Shown here: positions 1 to 6,985 of the stretch, in pieces
Layout of the letters: every line of letters begins with the position of its first letter
Numbering within the stretch: the stretch's first letter is position 1
NCBI GenBank assembly: GCA_945928335.1
Contig: CAMENK010000028.1
Span: 1-7,926 of the forward strand
Reading direction: 5' to 3'
Origin: an uncultured Bacillota bacterium
GTDB taxonomy: Bacteria; Bacillota_I; Bacilli_A; RF39; UBA660
Length of the DNA: 7,926 nt
Program-made: the position numbers and the translations under genes
The notes under the pieces: generated by a model
The model's input: the letters and a program-made list of their open reading frames with translations, nothing else
Databases searched by the model: none
Told to the model about the DNA's origin: nothing

Positions 1-869
1 TCAATATACTTCTTAGCATATGTAGCAGCTTCTGCTCCTTCACTAGTTGCAGTTATTATTTGATATAAATCTTTTTTTACTATATCACCACAAGCATATA
101 ATCCAGGTATTTGAGTTTTAGTATTATCTGCTTCAATATAACCATTATCAGTTAAAATATTTAAATTGCTTAAATATTCAGTACTAGGCTGATATCCAAT
201 ATAACTGAATATACCATCAACTATAAATTCTTTATTAGTAAATTTTACTTTATATTGATTATCTAATTCTTCTATATCAACTAATTTTTCATTTTCATAT
301 ATTTCTATATTTTCTTTAATTTTTGCTGTTTCTACCATTTCTTCATCCGCTTTTATTTCACTTCTTGCAACTATATATAATTTACTAGCAAAATCACTCA
401 AATAAATACCTTCTTCAAAAGCAGAATTTCCTCCACCTATACATAATACTACTTTATTTTTATAAAGAGGTGCATCACATATAGAACATCTACTTATCTT
501 TAAATTCTTTAATTTATCTTCCATATCAATTTTTCTAGGTTGACGACCTCCAGCAAGTATTACAGTTTTACTTTCATATTCGCCTTTATTAGTTTTTACC
601 TTAAAAATATTATTTTCTTTCTTTATTTTAGTAACTTCTTCTATTTTATATAACACTCCATTATTCTTACAATGTTCAAACATTTTAAAAGCCAAGTCAG
701 GTCCTGTAATATTATCGAATCCTAAATAATTATCTACTAAATTAGTAATATTTATAAGTCCCCCTGGAGCCTTCTTCTCTAATACTAAAGTATTAAGTCC
801 ACTTCTTTTAGCATATATACCAGCACTCATACCTCCAGGTCCCATTCCAACTATAATAACATCATACAT
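1..869 (-). CDS. trxB: Thioredoxin reductase-like FAD-dependent pyridine nucleotide-disulfide oxidoreductase (3' end cut by window)
   Basis: Low-molecular-weight thioredoxin-reductase family flavoenzyme. These cytosolic enzymes pass electrons from a nicotinamide cofactor through FAD to a CxxC pair and on to thioredoxin. The window shows 289 codons with no stop; the family is about 305-320 residues, so only the C-terminal tip is missing. Visible motifs are the N-terminal FAD-binding GMGPGG (8-13), the redox pair CSIC followed by DAPLYK (Cys128, Cys131; usually CATCDG), the second dinucleotide loop GGGNSAFEE (145-153), and the C-terminal FAD motif GLYACGD (256-262). The HRRxxxR phosphate-binding motif expected about 20 residues after GGGNSA reads VARSEIK (167-173), so NADPH preference is doubtful. 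The start is ATG at 869 with AGGAGG 7 nt upstream. It begins 12 bases after the lgt stop, and its Shine-Dalgarno overlaps that stop (TAAGGAGG), which suggests co-transcription. Family assignment is firm; the exact electron donor and acceptor are not. Confidence 0.88.
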   Translation of the reverse strand, partial: MYDVIIVGMGPGGMSAGIYAKRSGLNTLVLEKKAPGGLINITNLVDNYLGFDNITGPDLAFKMFEHCKNNGVLYKIEEVTKIKKENNIFKVKTNKGEYESKTVILAGGRQPRKIDMEDKLKNLKISRCSICDAPLYKNKVVLCIGGGNSAFEEGIYLSDFASKLYIVARSEIKADEEMVETAKIKENIEIYENEKLVDIEELDNQYKVKFTNKEFIVDGIFSYIGYQPSTEYLSNLNILTDNGYIEADNTKTQIPGLYACGDIVKKDLYQIITATSEGAEAATYAKKYI

Positions 870-881
870 ATTTTTTCCTCC

Positions 882-1700
882 TTAAAAATTTTTTATTTCT
901 ACTTTTTCACCTGAATTATACATATCTTCTAATTTTGGTTTTTTTAATTGAATTAAGAAAATAACTAATCCAACTATAAACAAAATAATACTTACTATTT
1001 GAGCAACCTTAAAATAGCCTAACATTAAAGAATCAGTTCTAAAACTTTCTATTATAAATCTACCAACACTATACCACATAAAATATATACCTGTTTGAAA
1101 ACCTATTCTAGTATATTTTAGTTTTCTAACTATTAGTATAACAATTACCCCTAATAAACACCAAAGTGATTCAAAATAAAATGTTGGTGTATAATATACT
1201 CCATTTATATTCATACCATAAATAACAAAATTAGGTATTATCTTTAAACTTTGAAGTTTTTCTAAAGTAGTTGCAACTCCATAAGCTTCTTGATTAAAGA
1301 AATTACCCCATCTTCCTAAAGCTTGACTAAATAATAAACAAGGCGCTATTATATCTAGTATTCTTAATGAAGAAACTTTATACTTTTTACAATATAATAG
1401 TACAGTTAACCCACCAAGAATTATTCCCCCATGAATTGCAAGTCCGCCTTCCCAAATCTTAAATATTTCACCTAAATGACTACTATAATAACCCCAATTA
1501 AATATAACATAATATAGTCTAGCACCTATAATACCCATAATTATAGTCCAAAATAATAAATTAGTTACAAAATCTTTAGGTATACCAAATTTTTTACATT
1601 CACTAGTAATTAAAATATAACTTATTACTATGCCACAGAATATAAAAACACTATACCACTTAATACTTAAACCAAATATAGTAAAAGCCACTGGATTCAT
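882..1700 (-). CDS. lgt: Prolipoprotein diacylglyceryl transferase (Lgt)
   Basis: Membrane enzyme that transfers the diacylglyceryl group of phosphatidylglycerol to the lipobox Cys of prolipoproteins, the first step of lipoprotein maturation. The 272 residues match the family length. Conserved blocks are all present: WEGGLAIHGG (83-92) with the essential His90, the Lgt signature GRWGNFFNQEAYG (129-141), TPTFYFES (171-178), and YSVGRFIIESFRTDS (210-224) with the Tyr and Arg that correspond to the catalytically important C-terminal residues of E. coli Lgt. Several hydrophobic spans (about 15-32, 46-67, 93-103, 180-192, 204-218, 232-251) fit a seven-helix inner-membrane protein. The start is ATG at 1700, preceded by AAGGAGGG. 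The A of this ATG is the last base of the upstream gene's TAA stop (TAATG), so translation is probably coupled. The neighbouring YvlD-like, uvrA and trxB genes match a common Firmicutes neighbourhood, but hprK, which usually precedes lgt, is absent. Confidence 0.97.
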   Translation of the reverse strand: MNPVAFTIFGLSIKWYSVFIFCGIVISYILITSECKKFGIPKDFVTNLLFWTIIMGIIGARLYYVIFNWGYYSSHLGEIFKIWEGGLAIHGGIILGGLTVLLYCKKYKVSSLRILDIIAPCLLFSQALGRWGNFFNQEAYGVATTLEKLQSLKIIPNFVIYGMNINGVYYTPTFYFESLWCLLGVIVILIVRKLKYTRIGFQTGIYFMWYSVGRFIIESFRTDSLMLGYFKVAQIVSIILFIVGLVIFLIQLKKPKLEDMYNSGEKVEIKNF

Positions 1701-2119
1701 TATAATCCCTCCTTATATTTATCTACTATTAGTTTTTCTAAAAACTTAGTAACAGCACTTATAAAAATAGCTATAAAGAAAGGTAAAATAAATCCTTCAA
1801 CTACAAAAGAACTACCCATTATAAAACTTGCTAATTTTAATATAATAACATTAACTATAGGATAAAGTAATCCTAAACTCATAACTGTTATAGGTAATGT
1901 TAAATATATTAGTAAAGGTTTAATAACAACATTTAATAAACTAATTATCAAACTAGTTACTAAAGCATAAAATATATTTTCTACATAAAAACCTTTAAAA
2001 ATAGCAGAAGCTAACATAAGTGTAACAGCACTTACTAATAATTCTAAGAGAAATATTACTAAATCATCTTTAATACTATTAGGTTTTACTTCTTTTTTAT
2101 TTATATATATTTTACTCAT
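1700..2119 (-). CDS. YvlD-like small membrane protein, PF04020 (phage-holin-4 superfamily name only)
   Basis: A 139-residue integral membrane protein of the family annotated 'phage holin family protein' (PF04020; Bacillus YvlD). The family name comes from distant similarity and no holin or phage role is implied here; the function is unknown. After a basic, soluble N-terminus (1-18) there are four hydrophobic segments at about 20-41, 48-62, 70-99 and 107-125, then a charged tail. The recognisable core is LLNVVIKPLLIYLTLPITV (61-79) followed by SLGLLYPIVNVIILKLA (81-97), matching the family pattern LN-x-x-IKP-x-L-x-x-LTLPIT...TLGL...N. The start is ATG at 2119 with GGAGG 7 nt upstream. It lies 49 bases downstream of uvrA and overlaps lgt by one base, so it belongs to the lgt/trxB transcription unit. 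Its place next to lgt matches Bacillus, where yvlD lies near hprK-lgt, and suggests a cell-envelope role. That last point is inference. Confidence 0.9.
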   Translation of the reverse strand: MSKIYINKKEVKPNSIKDDLVIFLLELLVSAVTLMLASAIFKGFYVENIFYALVTSLIISLLNVVIKPLLIYLTLPITVMSLGLLYPIVNVIILKLASFIMGSSFVVEGFILPFFIAIFISAVTKFLEKLIVDKYKEGL

Positions 2120-2152
2120 CTCATATCCTCCATAAATATTATATAATAATTT

Positions 2153-2183
2153 ATAAAAAGAAAAAAGACTAATCTTTTTTCTT
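2153..2183 (-). terminator. Weak A/T-rich terminator or attenuator hairpin over the uvrA stop codon
   Basis: On the minus strand a perfect 11-bp inverted repeat, AAGAAAAAAGA / TCTTTTTTCTT, with a TTAG loop is followed directly by TTT and more A/T. The left arm encodes the last codons of uvrA, and the loop plus the first base of the right arm cover the TAG stop. Only two pairs are G:C, so the stem is weak and could act as a partial terminator or processing site that lowers expression of the YvlD-like-lgt-trxB genes below uvrA. The 49-base gap after it is too AT-rich to pick out a credible promoter for the downstream genes by eye. Confidence 0.4.
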
Positions 2184-4997
2184 AATATCTAATAATGGTT
2201 TTAAATATTCCCCAGTATAACTATCTTTAACTTTACATATTTGTTCAGGAGTTCCAGTAGCTATTACTTTTCCTCCTAAATCTCCACCTTCAGGACCTAA
2301 ATCAATAATATAATCTGCAACTTTAATTATATCCAAATTATGTTCAATAACTATCACAGTATCTCCATTATCTACTATTCTATTTAAAATATTCAATAAT
2401 TTTTTAATATCCTCCATATGTAATCCAGTAGATGGTTCATCTAATATATACACACTTTTGCCTGTAGGTTTTTTCTGAAGTTCTTTAGCTAATTTAACAC
2501 GTCCAGCCTCTCCACCAGAAAGTGTAACTGCATTTTGCCCTAATTTAACATAACCTAATCCTACATCATGCATGGTATCTAAAATTCTTTTAACTTTAGG
2601 AACACTTTCAAAAACTTCTCTAGCTTCATCAACTCTTAAATCAAGTACATCAGCAATACTTAAGCCTTTAAATTTAACATTTAAAGTTTCTTTATTATAT
2701 CTTTTACCATGGCAAACATCACAAGGAACGTAAACATCAGGCAAGAAGTGCATTTCTATCTTTTTAACGCCATCACCACAACAAGCTTCACACCTTCCAC
2801 CTTTAACATTAAATGAAAATCTAGATTTATCATAACCTCTTATTTTAGCTTCCTTAGTTTCAGTAAATACATCTCTAATTAAATCAAAAACTCCAACATA
2901 TGTAGCAGGATTACTTCTAGGTGTTCTACCTATAGGATCTTGACTAATAAAAACTACTTTATCCACATCATCTATTCCATTTATAGACTTAAACTCTCCT
3001 GGTTTATCTTTACTTTTATAAAGATTAGAAGATAATTTTTTATACAATATTTCATTAACTAAACTAGATTTACCACTTCCACTAACTCCAGTAACGCATA
3101 TAAAAGTACCCTTAGGAAATTTAACATTTATGTTCTTCAAATTATGTTCTTTAGCGCCTTTAATCTCTATAAACTCTCCATTACCTTTTCTTCTAGTTTT
3201 TGGTACATCAATCTTTAATTTACCACTTAAATATTTACCAGTAATAGAATTTTCATTTTTCATAACCTCCTCTGGTGTCCCTTCTGCAACAACATATCCG
3301 CCTTCAGAACCCGCAACTGGTCCAATATCTATTAAATAATCACTAGCAAGCATAGTATCGGTATCATGTTCTACTACTATTAAAGTATTACCTAAATCTC
3401 TCATTTCCTTAAGAGAATTTATAAGTTTACTATTATCTCTTTGATGTAATCCAATACTTGGTTCATCTAACACATAAAGTATTCCAGACAACTTACTGCC
3501 AATCTGTGTAGCCAATCTAATTCTTTGACTTTCACCACCAGACAAAGTACCAGCACTTCTACTTAAAGTTAGATAATCTAATCCAACATTTTTTAGAAAC
3601 TCTAATCTTTCATTTATCTCTTTTAATATTAGCTCGGCTATTTCACTTTCAGTTTTATTAAGTTTTAATTTTTTAAAGAATTCTATAAGTTCTCTAATAC
3701 TCATATTAGTAATTTCAAAAATATTTTTATTACCAACAAATACATTTAAAATAGGTTTACTAAGTCTAGCGCCATGACAAGTAGGACAACTTAACTCAGT
3801 CATATAACTTTCTATCCACTCCCTAATACTTGGACTTGCTGTTTCCATGTATCTTCTTTCTAAATTACTAATAATACCTTCAAAATAATCATGACTTTTA
3901 AGGACACTACCACTTCTAGTTTCAACCTTAAAATCTATTTTATCTTTAGAACCATAAAATATAGTATCATGTTCAAACTTTGACAAATCTTTGACAGGCT
4001 TATGTAAATCTATATTATAATATTCAGCTACACTGTTAAGTTTCTTAAAATAAATATTTAAAGTTTCAGCACTTTGAAACGAACGAACTGCACCTTCCAT
4101 TATACTTATATCTTTATTAGGTATTAAAAGATCCTCATCTATTTTTAATTTAACACCTAATCCCTTACAATCAGAACAAGCCCCATAAGGACTATTAAAA
4201 GAAAACATTCTAGGTTCTAGTTCATCTAAACTATAATCACATAATGGACAAGCATATTTTTCACTCATTAAAATTTCTTTATCACCAATTACATTTATAA
4301 GTACTTTTCCATTAGCCATTTTAGTACTTAACTCTAATGCTTCAAAAAGTCTACTTCTAGATTTATCACTAATAACTAATCTATCAATAACAACTTCAAT
4401 AGTATTTTTAATATTTTTTTCTAATGCAATATCATCACTTAAATTTTTAACCTCTCCATCAATTCTTACACGACTAAAACCATCTTTTCTTAAATCATCT
4501 AATAAATCTTTATGTGTTCCTTTCTCTCCCTTAATAATTGGACTTAATATTTCTATTTTAGTACCTTCAGGATACTCATATATCTTATTAACCATTTCTT
4601 CTATAGATTGGCTTTTTATAGGAACTTTATGTTTAGGACACATAGGAACTCCAATTCTAGAAAATAAAAGTCTTAAATAATCATATATTTCAGTCACTGT
4701 TCCTACAGTACTTCTAGGATTCTTATTTGTAGTTTTTTGATCAATACTTATACTTGGGCTTAATCCTTCAATAGAATCTACATCAGGTTTTTCCATATTA
4801 CCTAAAAATTGACGTGCATATGCACTTAAAGATTCAACATATCTTCTTTGACCTTCTTTATATATTGTATCAAAAGCTAAACTTGATTTACCACTTCCAC
4901 TAACTCCCGTCATTACAACTAATTTATTCTTTGGTATTTCTATATCTATATTTTTTAAATTATTTTCTCTAGCACCCTTTATAATTATTTTATCCAT
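2169..4997 (-). CDS. uvrA: UvrABC excinuclease subunit A (UvrA)
   Basis: DNA damage-recognition ATPase of nucleotide excision repair. A UvrA dimer loads UvrB at lesions and is cytosolic and nucleoid-bound. With the ATG at 4997 it is 942 residues, the usual length. Both ABC modules are complete: Walker A GVSGSGKSS at 31-39 and 637-645, signature LSGGES at 485-490, Walker B YVLDEP (508-513) and YILDEP (850-855), and switch His in VVEHD (541-545) and VIEHN (883-887). Zinc-binding Cys pairs sit at 250/253 with 274/277, at 404/407 (CPTCHGARL), and at 736/739 with 759/762 in the C-terminal finger needed for damage discrimination. The second signature reads LSGGEAGR (826-833), where the family normally has LSGGEAQR. 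An in-frame GTG at 5009 would add four residues, but it is part of the Shine-Dalgarno GTGAGGTG, so ATG 4997 is chosen. The gene has its own promoter and no uvrB beside it. Confidence 0.97.
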   Translation of the reverse strand: MDKIIIKGARENNLKNIDIEIPKNKLVVMTGVSGSGKSSLAFDTIYKEGQRRYVESLSAYARQFLGNMEKPDVDSIEGLSPSISIDQKTTNKNPRSTVGTVTEIYDYLRLLFSRIGVPMCPKHKVPIKSQSIEEMVNKIYEYPEGTKIEILSPIIKGEKGTHKDLLDDLRKDGFSRVRIDGEVKNLSDDIALEKNIKNTIEVVIDRLVISDKSRSRLFEALELSTKMANGKVLINVIGDKEILMSEKYACPLCDYSLDELEPRMFSFNSPYGACSDCKGLGVKLKIDEDLLIPNKDISIMEGAVRSFQSAETLNIYFKKLNSVAEYYNIDLHKPVKDLSKFEHDTIFYGSKDKIDFKVETRSGSVLKSHDYFEGIISNLERRYMETASPSIREWIESYMTELSCPTCHGARLSKPILNVFVGNKNIFEITNMSIRELIEFFKKLKLNKTESEIAELILKEINERLEFLKNVGLDYLTLSRSAGTLSGGESQRIRLATQIGSKLSGILYVLDEPSIGLHQRDNSKLINSLKEMRDLGNTLIVVEHDTDTMLASDYLIDIGPVAGSEGGYVVAEGTPEEVMKNENSITGKYLSGKLKIDVPKTRRKGNGEFIEIKGAKEHNLKNINVKFPKGTFICVTGVSGSGKSSLVNEILYKKLSSNLYKSKDKPGEFKSINGIDDVDKVVFISQDPIGRTPRSNPATYVGVFDLIRDVFTETKEAKIRGYDKSRFSFNVKGGRCEACCGDGVKKIEMHFLPDVYVPCDVCHGKRYNKETLNVKFKGLSIADVLDLRVDEAREVFESVPKVKRILDTMHDVGLGYVKLGQNAVTLSGGEAGRVKLAKELQKKPTGKSVYILDEPSTGLHMEDIKKLLNILNRIVDNGDTVIVIEHNLDIIKVADYIIDLGPEGGDLGGKVIATGTPEQICKVKDSYTGEYLKPLLDIKKKD

Positions 4998-5002
4998 AGT
5001 AC

Positions 5003-5007
5003 ACCTC
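5003..5007 (-). promoter_or_regulatory. uvrA: Ribosome-binding site that fixes the uvrA start
   Basis: Minus-strand GAGGT lies 5 nt upstream of ATG 4997 (context GTGAGGTGTACTATG). The alternative in-frame GTG at 5009 overlaps this motif and has no Shine-Dalgarno of its own, so the longer start is very unlikely. Confidence 0.75.
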
Positions 5008-5010
5008 ACT

Positions 5011-5035
5011 ACTTAATATAATCTTTTTATTAAGT
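5011..5035 (-). repeat. Short inverted repeat in the uvrA 5' leader
   Basis: ACTTAAT (5011-5017) and ATTAAGT (5029-5035) are perfect 7-base inverted copies with 11 bases between them, located between the predicted uvrA transcription start (about 5047) and its ribosome-binding site (5003-5007). It could be a small leader hairpin or a dyad for a DNA-binding protein. The arms are nearly all A/T, so chance in this AT-rich region is a fair explanation. Confidence 0.25.
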
Positions 5036-5053
5036 TTTATACAAAACAACAAT

Positions 5054-5082
5054 ATATTATCAAACAAGTGTATGTAAGTCAA
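5054..5082 (-). promoter_or_regulatory. Sigma-A-type promoter for uvrA
   Basis: On the minus strand TTGACT (5082-5077) is followed by a 17-base spacer and TAATAT (5059-5054). The spacer ends in TGA, giving an extended -10 (TGATAATAT). An overlapping GATAAT would give a 15-base spacer. Transcription would begin near 5047, leaving a leader of about 50 bases. The stretch upstream of the -35 (5083-5133) is almost pure A/T with runs of T and A, like an UP element. I see no GAAC-N4-GTTC type LexA box on or near this promoter, so SOS control is not supported by the local sequence. Confidence 0.72.
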
Positions 5083-5133
5083 CCATTTTTCAAACTTTTT
5101 TTAATTATTTTAATTAACAAATTTTAATTTTAG

Positions 5134-5162
5134 TTGCATATTTTTAACAATTGTGCTATTAT
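5134..5162 (+). promoter_or_regulatory. Sigma-A-type extended -10 promoter for the surface-protein gene
   Basis: TTGCAT (5134-5139), a 17-base spacer and TATTAT (5157-5162), with TGC directly before the -10 (extended -10). Transcription would begin near 5169, so the transcript starts almost exactly at the foot of the leader stem-loop. The AT tract at 5083-5133 lies between this promoter and the divergent uvrA promoter and could serve both as an UP element. Confidence 0.72.
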
Positions 5163-5170
5163 ACAGAGCC

Positions 5171-5236
5171 ATAAACGCAACAGGGGGTTTGGTTGAAAAA
5201 TATTTTCTAATTTCAACCACAATTAGTTGCTTTTAT
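5171..5236 (+). promoter_or_regulatory. Structured 5' leader (two stacked stems) of the surface-protein mRNA
   Basis: The leader folds by eye into one long hairpin. The outer stem pairs ATAAACGCAAC (5171-5181) with GTTGCTTTTAT (5226-5236): ten pairs and one C/T mismatch. The inner stem pairs TGGTTGAAA (5190-5198) with TTTCAACCA (5211-5219): nine perfect pairs closing a 12-base loop. Between them lies an asymmetric internal loop with AGGGGG on the left side. The outer stem ends two bases before the Shine-Dalgarno GGGAGG (5238-5243), so folding could hinder or present the ribosome-binding site or protect the 5' end. I do not recognise a known riboswitch family. The alternative is a purely mRNA-stabilising hairpin. 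Confidence 0.6.
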
Positions 5237-5252
5237 AGGGAGGAATTGGAAA

Positions 5253-6947
5253 ATGAAAAAGGTAATGTTATCCTTATTAACATTGTTTTTCGCATTTAAC
5301 ATTATAAATGCGGATGAAATATCACCAGTAGCTAAAATTGGTGATACAGAATATTCTACTTTAGATGAAGCTATAGAAAAAGCTAATGATAATGATACCA
5401 TCACATTATTAAATGATGCTTACTCTAAAGGTATAAATCTAAAGAAAAACATCACAATTGACGGAAGTAACTATAAGATTACTTTTGAAGACAAAGGAAT
5501 TGCTATTTGGGGTGTTAAATTAACATTTAAAAATGCCACTGTAACATTTACAAGTGTTGGTTCTACTCCATATACAGCAGAATGGAATTGGATGACTATA
5601 TGTGCATCTAAAAATTCAGAATTAAATCTAATTAATACAAATATGACATTAGATGGAACAAGTGTGGCTGGAGGAGTACATGCTATATATTTTACTGGTA
5701 ATGATAAACTAGACTTAAATAATTCTACTCTAACTATTAAGAATTATCCTCAAGATGCATTAGAATGGGATGGTGGAGATGGAGGATATAATATAACTCT
5801 AACAAACTCTTCATATTTATCTGATAACAACCGTTCTGGTTTTACTGGTACATTTGTTGTAAAAGCAACAAATTCTAATATTGATGTAATAAATAGTCTT
5901 GGTAATGGATCTAATGGTTCACACTTTGAATTCACAAAGTCAAAAGTTAACTTCAATAACAATAAATCTCATGGTTTATCTACTGGATACTTAATAATTG
6001 ACAATTCAACAGTTAATGCTAATGGTAATGGTGGTAATGGTGTACATGTAACAGGAAAGTTAGAAGTAAAAAATAATTCTACACTTACTATTCAAAATAA
6101 CGATTGTAGTATTTCAAGTCAATGGACAATCCCAGGAGCATTATATGTTAAAACTGGAGGAACTATTGAAAGCTCTACTAAATTAACTATTACAGATAAT
6201 AATGGTTCTGGAATATATGTTGATACTCCAGCAACTTTAAACCTAAATACAGGTATTATTACAAGAAATATAGCTAATAAATTAGAAATTGGTGGTGGAA
6301 TAAATAACCATGGAACTATAAATATTAGTGAAGGTGTAGAAATCTACAACAACAAAGCTAATCAATATGCAGATGACATATATAGTAATGGAAAAATAAA
6401 TTTACCTAAAGTAGTTGAAAATAAAAACTTACTTAAAAAAAGAAATGATGGTTTAATTCTAAATAATTGTGAAGATGAAATAAACGGATGGTACAATGAT
6501 TCAGATAACTCTAGATGGGAAGCACATGCTGAAAATGAAGCTGATAACTATATAAAATTAGTTGAATCTAATAAATATGAATCAGAACTATCTATTAAAG
6601 CTGCTCATAATATTACTGGAAAAGTTATTGCAAAATATATTGATAACTTTGGAAACGTTATAGCAGAAGAAATTATAACTATTGATGAAGTTGGAAAAAC
6701 TTACAAAACAAGTGCTTTAGATATAACTGATTATAAGTTAATCGAAATTGAAGGAGAAGAAACTGGTAAATATACTATAAAAGATATAATAGTTACTTAT
6801 ATTTATGAATTTGATGGAGGTAAAGGAGAAGGAGATCCAGATATTCCTGCAACAGGAATAAAAGATAACTTCACTACAGAAATATTATCAAGTTTAAGTT
6901 TCATAACACTAGCAACATCAATAATTATAAAAAAGAAATTCTTCTAA
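5253..6947 (+). CDS. Sortase-anchored surface protein with beta-helix and MucBP domain
   Basis: A 564-residue secreted, probably wall-linked protein. Residues 1-20 are a signal peptide (MKK, hydrophobic core, INA then DE). Residues 26-56 (AKIGDTEYSTLDEAIEKA, then DTITLLND) match the opening common in Firmicutes pectate-lyase-like beta-helix adhesins. Residues about 60-385 are Asn/Gly/Ser/Thr-rich with 22-23-residue rungs, clearest at 225-246, 247-269 and from 270, and NNSTLTIxN recurs at 156-164 and 274-282. A linker with NGWYNDSDNSRWEAH (411-425) leads to one MucBP domain (about 455-520; KYIDNFGNVIAEE, then TGKYTIKDIIVTYIYE). The end is a sorting signal: IPATG (531-535), hydrophobic helix (about 543-559) and KKKFF tail. 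GGGAGG lies 9 nt before the ATG. The convergent sortase is its likely anchoring enzyme. Binding to mucin or glycans is inferred from MucBP. No catalytic residues of a polysaccharide lyase are recognised, so an adhesin is the best guess. Confidence 0.9.
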   Translation: MKKVMLSLLTLFFAFNIINADEISPVAKIGDTEYSTLDEAIEKANDNDTITLLNDAYSKGINLKKNITIDGSNYKITFEDKGIAIWGVKLTFKNATVTFTSVGSTPYTAEWNWMTICASKNSELNLINTNMTLDGTSVAGGVHAIYFTGNDKLDLNNSTLTIKNYPQDALEWDGGDGGYNITLTNSSYLSDNNRSGFTGTFVVKATNSNIDVINSLGNGSNGSHFEFTKSKVNFNNNKSHGLSTGYLIIDNSTVNANGNGGNGVHVTGKLEVKNNSTLTIQNNDCSISSQWTIPGALYVKTGGTIESSTKLTITDNNGSGIYVDTPATLNLNTGIITRNIANKLEIGGGINNHGTINISEGVEIYNNKANQYADDIYSNGKINLPKVVENKNLLKKRNDGLILNNCEDEINGWYNDSDNSRWEAHAENEADNYIKLVESNKYESELSIKAAHNITGKVIAKYIDNFGNVIAEEIITIDEVGKTYKTSALDITDYKLIEIEGEETGKYTIKDIIVTYIYEFDGGKGEGDPDIPATGIKDNFTTEILSSLSFITLATSIIIKKKFF

Positions 6948-6954
6948 TAAAAAT

Positions 6955-6985
6955 AAAAAGTTCATATCATTGATGTGAACTTTTT
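6955..6985. terminator. Bidirectional intrinsic terminator between convergent genes
   Basis: AAAAAGTTCATATC (6955-6968) pairs with GATGTGAACTTTTT (6972-6985): fourteen pairs including one G-T wobble, loop ATT. With the A-run on one side and the T-run on the other it works in both directions. Rightward transcripts of the surface-protein gene end 8 bases or more past its TAA. The leftward sortase transcript meets it immediately, because the sortase stop codon (6986-6984) lies at its edge. Confidence 0.88.

Noticed and set aside
1700..2119. Reading the YvlD-like gene as a phage holin and the region as a prophage remnant
   Set aside because: PF04020 proteins are chromosomal membrane proteins in many Firmicutes, the neighbours are housekeeping genes, and no other phage gene is present.
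3130..3339. Plus-strand open frame of 69 codons opposite uvrA
   Set aside because: It lies wholly inside the strongly conserved uvrA coding sequence on the other strand, has no ribosome-binding site, and resembles no known protein. It is an antisense shadow.
5079..5219. TCAACCA/TGGTTGA recurring at 5079-5085, 5190-5196 and 5213-5219 as a possible shared operator
   Set aside because: Two of the three copies are the arms of the leader stem and the third overlaps the uvrA -35. A 7-base match is too short to claim a regulator site without more examples.
5213..5404. Minus-strand open frame of 63 codons over the surface-protein leader and signal peptide
   Set aside because: It is antisense to the signal peptide and leader of a well-supported gene, with no Shine-Dalgarno and no recognisable domain.
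5750..5962. Minus-strand open frame of 70 codons inside the surface-protein gene
   Set aside because: It is antisense to the repetitive beta-helix coding region, where low-complexity codons leave the opposite strand open by chance.
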